From: Candidatus Zymogenus sp.
GTDB lineage: Bacteria > Desulfobacterota > Zymogenia > Zymogenales > Zymogenaceae
Direction: 5' to 3'
Length of the DNA: 5,339 bases
Assembly: GCA_030613285.1 (NCBI GenBank)
Contig: JAUWME010000195.1
Location: forward strand, 1-5,339
Shown: positions 1 to 5,339 of the stretch, one piece after another
Numbering within the stretch: position 1 is the first letter of the stretch
Layout: each line of letters starts with the position of its first letter
Made by a program: the position numbers and the translations under genes
Notes under the pieces: model-generated
Database searches by the model: none
Seen by the model: only the letters and a program-made list of their open reading frames with translations
Told to the model about the DNA's origin: nothing

Positions 1-392
1 TTTTTCATCCTGGGGATTACCTCGTTGCAGCCATAGACCATTCCCCAGAAGTTTATATCCACCACCTTCTTAAACTGCTCCATGGGAAATTCACCCACGG
101 CCCCCCCGGCACCAATCCCGGCGTTGTTTATCATAAGATCACCCCCGCCCCATTTATCTACGGCAAAATCAATCATTTTTTTGACATCCTTTTCAGACGT
201 AACGTCGCACTGGATAACTTCGCCGTCGCCACCTTCCTCCTTGATGAGCTCAAGGGTCTCTTCTCTTCCCTCCTTGTCGATATCAGCCAACAGTACTTTG
301 TAACCCTCTCTCATAAATGCAAGGGAAAGCGCCCTGCCAAAACCCGATGCTGCGCCTGTAACTACCGCTCTTTTCATATCTGCGGAACCCAT
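1..392 (-). CDS. Short-chain dehydrogenase/reductase (SDR), N-terminal 130 residues, cut by window edge
   Basis: This is the N-terminal half of a classical SDR, an NAD(P)-dependent oxidoreductase of alcohol, ketone or 3-oxoacyl groups, probably cytoplasmic. The ATG at 392-390 is chosen because AAGGA lies 6 bases upstream (399-403); the alternative ATG at 377 would leave the cofactor motif very close to the N-terminus. Visible motifs are the Rossmann glycine motif TGAASGFG (residues 12-19), an acidic residue at the end of strand 2 (D37, favouring NAD over NADP), the adenine-contacting D63 in CDVT, NNAG (89-92) and the catalytic-tetrad Asn in DINFWG (N114). The catalytic Ser and YxxxK lie beyond position 1, so activity cannot be confirmed and the substrate is unknown. 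Phe replaces the usual Ile or Leu in the third glycine motif position (GFG), a mild variation. It begins 41 bases after the V4R gene and is probably cotranscribed with it. The family call is firm. Confidence 0.93.
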   Translation of the reverse strand, partial: MGSADMKRAVVTGAASGFGRALSLAFMREGYKVLLADIDKEGREETLELIKEEGGDGEVIQCDVTSEKDVKKMIDFAVDKWGGGDLMINNAGIGAGGAVGEFPMEQFKKVVDINFWGMVYGCNEVIPRMK

Positions 393-433
393 AAATAATC
401 CTTTTTGTTATTAAACTATAAAGTCAAACAGCA

Positions 434-1045
434 TCATTTTATTATTACTTGGTAGGTACAGTGAGGCTCATTCATGGCCATGCAGCCTGTCTCTTTTGTC
501 TCAACCTCGCTCTTTGGCAACTGCGATGCAACAAGCTCGTGGACAAAACCAACCACCACATGACAGATGGGTTCTTCACTCTTTCTGTTAAAGCAGTAAG
601 ATGCATTCTTACTTTTGTAATAGACAATTTCACCATCTCTATCTATCCATGCTTTGGTATTCATTTGACTGGATACAGCGGCGGCAACAAGTTGTAAAAT
701 TGTTTCAGCTTTTTCAGCACCTGACTTTCCTTCAACAGAACACAATAAAGTCTTAAACAGATCAGGATTTTCAGAGATTGACCATTTTGCTATCATCCTT
801 CCAGCTCGAAATAGCACTGCTTTAGCACCACGCTTTCCAAAGATATCTTCAATGGCCATTGCTAACTTCGTAACATCAGATGTTTTCACATTCCTAATCT
901 CAAGATTATCAGGTGGAATATTATTGGTTTATTTTTTAAGACCAGAGAAATTTAGAAGTGTTTTGAGACCGTTATCTCCCGTAACTTCCTTGATTCCTAA
1001 GAGTATAACCCTAAAAGCTTTGTTGGCTATTAGCCTATCCTCCAT
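434..1045 (-). pseudogene. V4R-domain (4-vinyl reductase type) protein, interrupted by in-frame TAA at codon 39
   Basis: The reading frame opens at ATG 1045 behind GAGGAG (1052-1057) and encodes 38 residues ending in LLNFSGLKK. It hits TAA at 931-929, then continues in the same frame (TNNIPPDNLE...) to TGA at 436-434. Read through, it would be 203 codons. NN.PPDNLE just after the stop belongs to the same protein family as the part before it, so this is one gene with a nonsense codon, not two genes. The C-terminal part is a V4R domain, a small ligand-binding fold also found in the sensor regions of XylR/DmpR-type regulators and in bacteriochlorophyll 4-vinyl reductase relatives. Numbering from the GTG at 889, the usual metal-site residues are C109, E133, C136 and C144. 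The Gly normally found between the last two Cys appears as Asn (CMAMNEPHC). GC is about 39%, lower than the adjacent gene. A GTG restart at 889 would give 151 residues but has only a weak ribosome binding site. Confidence 0.75.
929..931 (-). other. In-frame ochre (TAA) codon inside the V4R gene
   Basis: TAA occupies codon 39 counted from the ATG at 1045. It sits between GLKK and TNNIPPDNLE. From memory of the family, this position usually holds a hydrophobic or aromatic residue such as Leu or Tyr, so one base change from TTA, TAT or TAC would explain it. It follows a run of six A, but frame is kept on both sides, so a homopolymer length error does not explain it. Confidence 0.85.
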
Positions 1046-1050
1046 AATAA

Positions 1051-1058
1051 TCTCCTCT
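1051..1058 (-). promoter_or_regulatory. Ribosome binding site fixing the V4R gene start
   Basis: AGAGGAGA on the minus strand contains GAGGAG 6 bases before the ATG at 1045. This is the best Shine-Dalgarno match near this gene and argues that the true start is 1045, upstream of the TAA, rather than the GTG at 889. Confidence 0.75.
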
Positions 1059-1103
1059 TAAAAACAACTACAAAAGATACTAATAATTCTATGTATTAAA
1101 GTA

Positions 1104-2045
1104 TCATTTTGCCAATGTCTTTACAAGGACCTTTGCGCCTTCGATGATATCCTCAATTACCTCCTTAGAGCTTCTAAGCTCGTTTATCAAACCGCCGATC
1201 TGGCCGGAATATACGGTGCCCTCATCGCAGTCTCCATCAACAGCGGCCTTTCTGGAACGACCCTCCCCTATCATCTCAAGTAACTCTTCTGTTGTAATAC
1301 CACCCTTTTCTGCCTTCAAGATTTTCTCAGAAAGGGCGTTTTTTATACACCGCGTTGGGCCCAACGTCCTTGCAGTGATGATTGTACTATTATCGGTAGC
1401 TTTTAGTATCGCATCTTTGAAGTTTTTGTGGGCCTTGGCCTCAAAGGTGGCAACAAACCTCGTCCCCATCTGTACCCCTTCGGCGCCCAGGGCCAACGCT
1501 GCCACAAACCCTCGTGAATCTGCAATTCCCCCCGCCGCAATTACTGGGATGTCCACCTTATCCACCACCTGTGGAACCAAGGCCATTGTGGTTATCTCAT
1601 CAAAGCCGTTGTGCCCTCCTGCCTCTACTCCTTCTGACACCAAGGCGTCCACCCCAGCACCGGCACCCTTCATTGCAAGTTTCACATTTGGCGAAACGTG
1701 GATTACCTTCAGCCCCGCATCCTTTATCTTTTTGGTAAACTTTTTGGGATTTCCAGCGGAGGTGGCAATTACGTTTGCCCCACCATCAATTGAAATATCT
1801 ATCAATTCTTCGGCATCCGGCCTTAACAGGGGGATATTTACACAGAAGGGTTTTTTCGTCTTCTCCTTTACCAAACTTATCTCTTGCCGAAGTTCATCTG
1901 TCATCATGCTCCCCCCGGCAAGTGTTCCCAACCCACCTGCCTCTGAGACGGCTGCGGCCAGCTCATTTGAACAAATCTACACCATCCCTCCCAGTATTAT
2001 TGGATATTCTATCTCAAGGATATCGCAAATCCTTGTATTAAACAT
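1104..2045 (-). pseudogene. FabK / nitronate monooxygenase family FMN enzyme, interrupted by in-frame TAG at codon 23
   Basis: This encodes a TIM-barrel FMN flavoprotein of the nitronate monooxygenase (2-nitropropane dioxygenase) / enoyl-ACP reductase II family. Translation should begin at ATG 2045 behind GGAG (2052-2055), giving MFNTRICDILEIEYPIILGGMV. TAG follows at 1979-1977, then the frame resumes with ICSNELAAAVSEAGGLGTLAGG and runs to TGA at 1106-1104, 313 codons read through. Family features, in full-length numbering, are the first barrel strand with GGM (19-21), EGVEAGGHNG with the catalytic-type His at 145, AAGGIAD (170-176), GVQMGTRF (190-197) and a C-terminal GDCDEGTVYSGQIGGL block typical of FabK relatives. 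Without the first 38 residues, the TTG-initiated 275-residue product (from 1931) would lack strand 1 and its FMN-contacting loop and is unlikely to fold properly. Whether the intact enzyme was a nitronate oxidase or an enoyl reductase cannot be decided. It lies 49 bases after the HpaB-type gene and 58 before the V4R gene. Confidence 0.82.
1977..1979 (-). other. In-frame amber (TAG) codon inside the FabK/NMO-type gene
   Basis: TAG is codon 23 from the ATG at 2045, directly after GGMV and before ICSNELAAAV. From memory, relatives commonly read GGM(V/A)W(V/I)S here, so the ancestral codon was probably TGG (Trp), changed by a single G to A transition. Family-type sequence before and after shares the same frame. 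Confidence 0.87.
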
Positions 2046-2050
2046 AACGA

Positions 2051-2057
2051 TCTCCAA
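2051..2057 (-). promoter_or_regulatory. Ribosome binding site fixing the FabK/NMO-type gene start
   Basis: TTGGAGA on the minus strand places GGAG 6 bases before ATG 2045. The encoded N-terminus matches the family's first barrel strand, so this start is preferred over the TTG at 1931. Confidence 0.72.
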
Positions 2058-2094
2058 CTTTACAAAATTTGTTCACAGTAATCTTATTGCGCTT

Positions 2095-3537
2095 TCAATC
2101 AACGTTCAATCCAACAATATCCTTGGCGCTCTTCTTATACATCTCCAGGGGCGCCTCCATCAAGATCATCATTTTCTGAGCGGCAAATGAACCCTCGGCG
2201 TGGATTGTGCAGACCTCATGCCATCCCGCAAAATCACTGGCAACTATATGGTGGAGCGTACTCATCAGCTTCAACCTCTCCTCTGCTGTGTAGTTGCCTG
2301 CCCCGCCGAGATATTTCTCAAGATATGGTTTAAGCTCAGGATTTTCCCAATCCTTGTAGGTGGGTTGAGTAACCACGATGCCGCCTGCGATGTCTTGAAT
2401 GTCTCTTATAAACTCGTGAAAGTTTGAGGCAAAATGGAGCTTTGCCAAGTTGGCTGTAAGACGATTGGGGATGTATAAACCAGTCCCCCCAAAATCCTCC
2501 GGACTTGCCCCCGCCGCCAGCGCCAACGATTTTGTTGTCTCGGTATATTTTACCATGTTGATTATTTTATCCCTGACGTGGGATTTGTTCTGAATACCAT
2601 TTGCTTCTGAAGCCAATATCCCAAGACCCGTCATATATTCCAATATCGGCATCTTGTATGTCACGGCGGTGTATCTGTGATAGGCGGCAAAGGCATAGGC
2701 AACATGCTGAGCAAATTTCCACTCCCGAAGAAGAAAGACCCTCTCCTTGGGAACCCTCACGTTGTCAAATATCACCAGCGCCTCAACGTGACCGCGTCTC
2801 GGTTTTCCCGTTGGGAAATGGTTCTTATCCTCATACCGAAAGCTGGGACGACAAATCTGGGTAATCCCCGGTGTATTTATGGGAGTTGCAAAGGCGACTG
2901 CATAGTCTTTGTCGGCTTCGCTCATGTTTTGTGTTGGAATGACGAGGATTTCATCAACATAGGCAGATGCCGTGATGTGGGCCTTTGCGCCGCTCACCAC
3001 AATCTCACTATCTGTTTCGTCCACAACCCTCAAAAAATAATCAGGGCTCGACTGCTGACTTGGCGACTTTGACCTGTCGCCCTTTACGTCGGTTACCGCA
3101 CCGGCAATAGACAAATCGTTTCTTGCGCAATATTTTCGATAATCGTCAATCCTCCCCTCATACTCCAAGTTGCCCATGAGCCTTGCGGAAACTTTCAGGC
3201 CATTCATAATATCAGTGCCCACATCTTTTACAAAAGGGATTGCGCCATCAGCGTAGTAGCAGGCCGCCTTTATAAGCTCATGCCTCTTTTTTACCGCCTC
3301 GGGATAGTCAGGAATTTCAAAGTAACTGCTTATCTCCTCCCCAGTTTCTGGATCCTTCATGACCGCCATGTCTCGCATCTTTGGGTCATGACCCATGAGA
3401 TAGTCGTGGGCTCCAGTTTCCACACCTACTTTTATGTATGGATCTTCGGTAACATCAGGAACCTGCTCTCCCATTATAAAAACCCTTCTACCGTCCCTCA
3501 ATCCTTTTTTGTACTCTTCGGCTGTCTTCAGTGCCAT
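2095..3537 (-). CDS. HpaB / 4-hydroxybutyryl-CoA dehydratase superfamily flavoprotein
   Basis: This is a complete 480-residue protein with the acyl-CoA dehydrogenase-like fold of 4-hydroxyphenylacetate 3-hydroxylase (HpaB) and 4-hydroxybutyryl-CoA dehydratase, the usual family length. The ATG at 3537 follows AGGAGA (3543-3548) by 5 bases. The N-terminal domain (about 1-270) shows KGDRSKSPSQ (152-161), SPDYFLRVVD (164-173), SGAKAHITAS (182-191) and SEADKDYAVAFA (206-217); the C-terminal domain (about 278-478) shows AAYHRYTAVTYK (284-295) and QDIAGGIVVTQP (381-392). These blocks resemble the dehydratase branch more than HpaB proper. By my alignment from memory, however, the cluster ligands C99, C103 and C299 of the clostridial dehydratase correspond to P101, D105 and Y294; only the His ligand (H287) is kept. 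It is therefore probably not a [4Fe-4S] dehydratase. A flavin-dependent hydroxylase, isomerase or dehydrogenase on an aromatic or CoA-linked substrate is possible. It heads the closely spaced gene set at 2095-1 and follows an acyl-CoA ligase gene. Confidence 0.92.
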   Translation of the reverse strand: MALKTAEEYKKGLRDGRRVFIMGEQVPDVTEDPYIKVGVETGAHDYLMGHDPKMRDMAVMKDPETGEEISSYFEIPDYPEAVKKRHELIKAACYYADGAIPFVKDVGTDIMNGLKVSARLMGNLEYEGRIDDYRKYCARNDLSIAGAVTDVKGDRSKSPSQQSSPDYFLRVVDETDSEIVVSGAKAHITASAYVDEILVIPTQNMSEADKDYAVAFATPINTPGITQICRPSFRYEDKNHFPTGKPRRGHVEALVIFDNVRVPKERVFLLREWKFAQHVAYAFAAYHRYTAVTYKMPILEYMTGLGILASEANGIQNKSHVRDKIINMVKYTETTKSLALAAGASPEDFGGTGLYIPNRLTANLAKLHFASNFHEFIRDIQDIAGGIVVTQPTYKDWENPELKPYLEKYLGGAGNYTAEERLKLMSTLHHIVASDFAGWHEVCTIHAEGSFAAQKMMILMEAPLEMYKKSAKDIVGLNVD

Positions 3538-3743
3538 TTTATTCTCCTATTTTAAAAAGTCTATTCCAAAAAGTTTAAAATTCTGTCATTGCCTGCTTGA
3601 CAAAGGAATCCATACTATTCTGTAATTCTCAGCTTGACTGGGAATCCAGTACAATATTTTTCTGGACTCCAGCTTTCCAAGGGAATGGCAGAGGAATCTT
3701 TTGAATAATGTCAAGTCACATTTTTGTAAAAAGGTGGATCGAC
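3538..3743. other. 206-base intergenic spacer between ligase and HpaB-type gene
   Basis: No gene is visible. The middle (3581-3693) is filled by degenerate copies of a palindromic repeat; the remainder is AT-rich. In the transcribed direction TTGACA (3714-3709) is a perfect -35 hexamer, but the sequence 17 bases on (CTGCCA) is not a -10 box, so I do not call a promoter. No GC-rich stem followed by a T run is seen after the ligase stop. The size of the gap, against 41-58 bases further down, leaves room for a separate promoter for the downstream genes. Confidence 0.7.
3581..3693. repeat. Degenerate dispersed-type palindromic repeat, two direct copies and one inverted
   Basis: Copy A begins at 3581 and copy B at 3618, both starting TTCTGT, sharing AGCTTGAC or TGCTTGAC in the middle and ending GGAATCCA, with a period of 37 bases. 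Copy C (3662-3693) is the inverted partner of copy B (3618-3649): its complement also runs from CTCTG..ATTC to TCCAG, about 20 of 32 positions matching, with a 12-base loop. The ends GGAATCCAG (3641-3649) and CTGGACTCC (3662-3670) pair at 8 of 9 positions. The pattern resembles the common intergenic unit of the type GTCATTCCCG...CGGGAATCCAG found scattered in many bacterial genomes, here badly decayed. That resemblance is from memory. Confidence 0.6.
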
Positions 3744-5339
3744 TCATGTCAGGGGTTTCATCATCTCTCTCAGCTTAGCCATGAAGGTGATGTCGCCTTC
3801 AATTTTCAATTTCCCCGTCATCACTGCGGTGGCGCCATCGAGCTTTCCAGTCACAATGTCGTGGTAGTCTCTATCTTTAGAGATGAGGTAAACCGTAGGA
3901 TCCATTAGTAGCCCTTCTGTTAGGGTCATCTTCTTATCCTTGATGGTGATAGTCCACTTTCCCCCACCCTTACCGGTAATGTTGTAGCTGATTGTGGCGT
4001 CTGTTCCCTCCGCTTTTTCAGGAATAAGCCTTGCTGGCATCTCCTCAAAGAAATGACCAACGGGGACCGGCTCTGCCGTCTCCTCCTCCTCTAACTCTAT
4101 GACAAGCTCCTTTTTTAATATTTTACCAACAGCGCTGGTGGGAAGCCCTTCCCGAAAAATGATGTATTCTGGGACTTTATAGGTGGCCATATTCTTTTTG
4201 CAGAATTCCCTTATCTCCTCTTCCGTTGCTTCCTCGCCTCTTTTTATGACAATGCACGCCTTGGCCACTTGGCCATATTTCTTGTCCGGCTCCGCAATAA
4301 CCGCCACTTCTTTTACCTTCGGGTGAGTATAAATCGCTGCCTCAAGCTCCTTGGGATAGATATTAACTCCCCCCCGGATAATCATCTCCTTTTTTCTGTC
4401 CACTATAAAGAAAAACCCGTCATCGTCCACATAACCCACATCACCGGAATGGAGCCAACCACCCTTTAGGGCCTCTGCTGTGGCATCAGGTTGATTCAAG
4501 TATCCTTTCATCAAGGTTTTTCCTTTGATAACAATCTCCCCGGTTTCTCCCGGAGCAAGCTCATTGTCATCATCATCGAATATCTTTACCTCAATGCCGG
4601 GAAATGGAAGACCGATGGAGCCGACCTTTCTTTTATCCATGAGATTTGCTGTGATACCACCGGTGTTCTCTGTAGCGCCGTATGCCTCAAGAATGGGGAC
4701 GTCAAACCTCTCCTCACACTCCTTTAGCTGCTCCGGTGGGATGGGGGCAGCGCCTGATATTCCAAACCTTAGTGTGCTGGTATCTACAGTGTCCGCCTCT
4801 GGGATATTCAGCAGAATATTCCACATGGTAGGAACGATGTAAAAACCATTGATCTTGTATTTTTCTACGCACTCCCAAAACTCGGTGGCCGAAAAATTCC
4901 TCCTGAGAACCAAAGTTGCGCCCTTGTACATACATGGGATTGCAAGATCTCCAAGCCCCCCCATATGAAAGAGCGGCAGCACAGCGAGAACCATATCGCC
5001 CTGTCCCACCGGGATATTTTCTGTCTTTATCTTAGACCCAAAAAGAAACCCCTCGTGAGTAATCATCACACCCTTGGGCTTTCCGGTTGTGCCAGATGTG
5101 TAGATTATGAGAGCCGTGTCGTCACCTGCAATCGGTTCCTCCAATGTTAATCCTGCGGGGTATTTCTCGATTATATTAGGCAGGTATTCGTGGTCGTAGT
5201 CAAGCTCCATTGGTGTGGGAGAATTTATAATGATGTTTTTTACAGATGGTATATTATCTTTAATGACAGAAACTATGTGGGCATATTCAGGGTCAACCAC
5301 AAGAACCACGGGCTTTGAGTCTGCGACCAAAAACTCCAC
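3744..5339 (-). CDS. AMP-forming acyl-CoA ligase with C-terminal SCP2 domain, N-terminus outside window
   Basis: This enzyme activates a carboxylic acid with ATP to an acyl-adenylate and then an acyl-CoA. The visible 531 codons start inside the gene (the first codon, GTG, is the window edge, not a start); roughly 90 N-terminal residues are missing by comparison with the family. In fragment numbering the motifs are the ATP-binding loop YTSGTTGKPKG (80-90), LPLFHMGG (121-128), AYGATENTG (219-227), HSGD (297-300), DRKKEMIIRGGVNIYPKELE (314-333) and the catalytic Lys of SAVGK (K406). All key residues are present, so the ligase should be active. After an acidic linker (about 416-427) comes an SCP2 sterol/lipid-carrier domain (about 428-530, bases 4058-3750), shown by ISYNITGKGGGKW (450-462) and TGKLDGATAVMTGKLKIEGD (497-516). 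Substrate is unknown; a fatty, aromatic or sterol-derived acid would fit. It ends in TGA at 3746-3744, 206 bases before the HpaB-type gene. Confidence 0.95.
   Translation of the reverse strand: MEFLVADSKPVVLVVDPEYAHIVSVIKDNIPSVKNIIINSPTPMELDYDHEYLPNIIEKYPAGLTLEEPIAGDDTALIIYTSGTTGKPKGVMITHEGFLFGSKIKTENIPVGQGDMVLAVLPLFHMGGLGDLAIPCMYKGATLVLRRNFSATEFWECVEKYKINGFYIVPTMWNILLNIPEADTVDTSTLRFGISGAAPIPPEQLKECEERFDVPILEAYGATENTGGITANLMDKRKVGSIGLPFPGIEVKIFDDDDNELAPGETGEIVIKGKTLMKGYLNQPDATAEALKGGWLHSGDVGYVDDDGFFFIVDRKKEMIIRGGVNIYPKELEAAIYTHPKVKEVAVIAEPDKKYGQVAKACIVIKRGEEATEEEIREFCKKNMATYKVPEYIIFREGLPTSAVGKILKKELVIELEEEETAEPVPVGHFFEEMPARLIPEKAEGTDATISYNITGKGGGKWTITIKDKKMTLTEGLLMDPTVYLISKDRDYHDIVTGKLDGATAVMTGKLKIEGDITFMAKLREMMKPLT

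Noticed and set aside
1076..1105. Inverted repeat GATACT / AGTATC between the FabK/NMO-type and V4R genes as a terminator
   Set aside because: A six-pair AT-rich stem with an 18-base loop and no following T run on the transcribed strand is too weak.
1104..1931. FabK/NMO-type gene as an intact gene starting at TTG 1931
   Set aside because: The upstream 38 codons encode the family's first barrel strand in the same frame behind a proper ribosome binding site, so the 275-residue frame is a truncated remainder.
1144..2190. Long plus-strand open frame (348 codons) antisense to the FabK/NMO-type gene
   Set aside because: It is rich in Ser, Pro, Ile and Ala with no recognisable domain, has no ribosome binding site I can see, and lies opposite a clear family protein; it is an antisense shadow.
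2095..3537. Naming the HpaB-type protein 4-hydroxybutyryl-CoA dehydratase
   Set aside because: Three of the four expected cluster ligands and two further active-site residues appear to be missing in my alignment.
3686..3714. Promoter with TTGACA as -35 for the HpaB-type gene
   Set aside because: The hexamer at the expected -10 position is CTGCCA, which does not resemble TATAAT, and the downstream candidates match only partly.
4714..4935. Minus-strand 73-codon frame inside the ligase
   Set aside because: It overlaps the ligase coding region in another frame and shows no domain or start signal.

Overview
The window is a bacterial, tightly packed, one-directional gene cluster. Every gene I can support lies on the minus strand, so transcription runs from position 5339 down to 1. 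No RNA gene, CRISPR array, insertion sequence or plus-strand gene is visible. The gene content (acyl-CoA ligase with a lipid-carrier domain, flavin-dependent HpaB-type enzyme, FMN-dependent FabK/nitronate monooxygenase relative, V4R-domain protein, short-chain dehydrogenase) suggests an organic-acid or lipid-catabolic operon. The style of the proteins and the moderate GC would fit an anaerobic Desulfobacterota-like bacterium, but that placement is only an inference.

Layout in transcription order: (1) 5339-3744, the C-terminal 531 codons of an AMP-forming acyl-CoA ligase carrying an SCP2 sterol/lipid-carrier domain at its C-terminus. (2) 3743-3538, a 206-base spacer holding degenerate copies of a roughly 32-base palindromic repeat. 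(3) 3537-2095, an intact 480-residue HpaB / 4-hydroxybutyryl-CoA dehydratase superfamily protein that appears to lack the cysteine ligands of the dehydratase iron-sulfur cluster. (4) 2045-1104, a FabK/nitronate monooxygenase-type gene interrupted by an in-frame TAG at codon 23. (5) 1045-434, a V4R-domain gene interrupted by an in-frame TAA at codon 39 and clearly lower in GC (about 39% against about 50% in its neighbour). (6) 392-1, the first 130 codons of a short-chain dehydrogenase/reductase. The last four genes are separated by 41-58 bases and each has a good ribosome binding site, so they look like one operon.

A coherent reading is that the ligase activates a carboxylic acid to its CoA thioester, perhaps holding or delivering it through the SCP2 domain. 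The HpaB-type flavoprotein and the SDR would then act on the acyl chain or ring, with the FMN enzyme and the V4R protein as accessory or sensing functions. The most unusual observation is that two consecutive genes each carry a single clean nonsense codon near the N-terminus. In both, the family-specific sequence resumes immediately, in the same frame, and continues to the natural end. Either both are recent pseudogenes, or the sequence has errors, or translation restarts or reads through. I found no convincing evidence of a wholly new system. The ligase-SCP2 fusion, the ligand-less dehydratase-like protein and the paired nonsense codons are the points worth checking.
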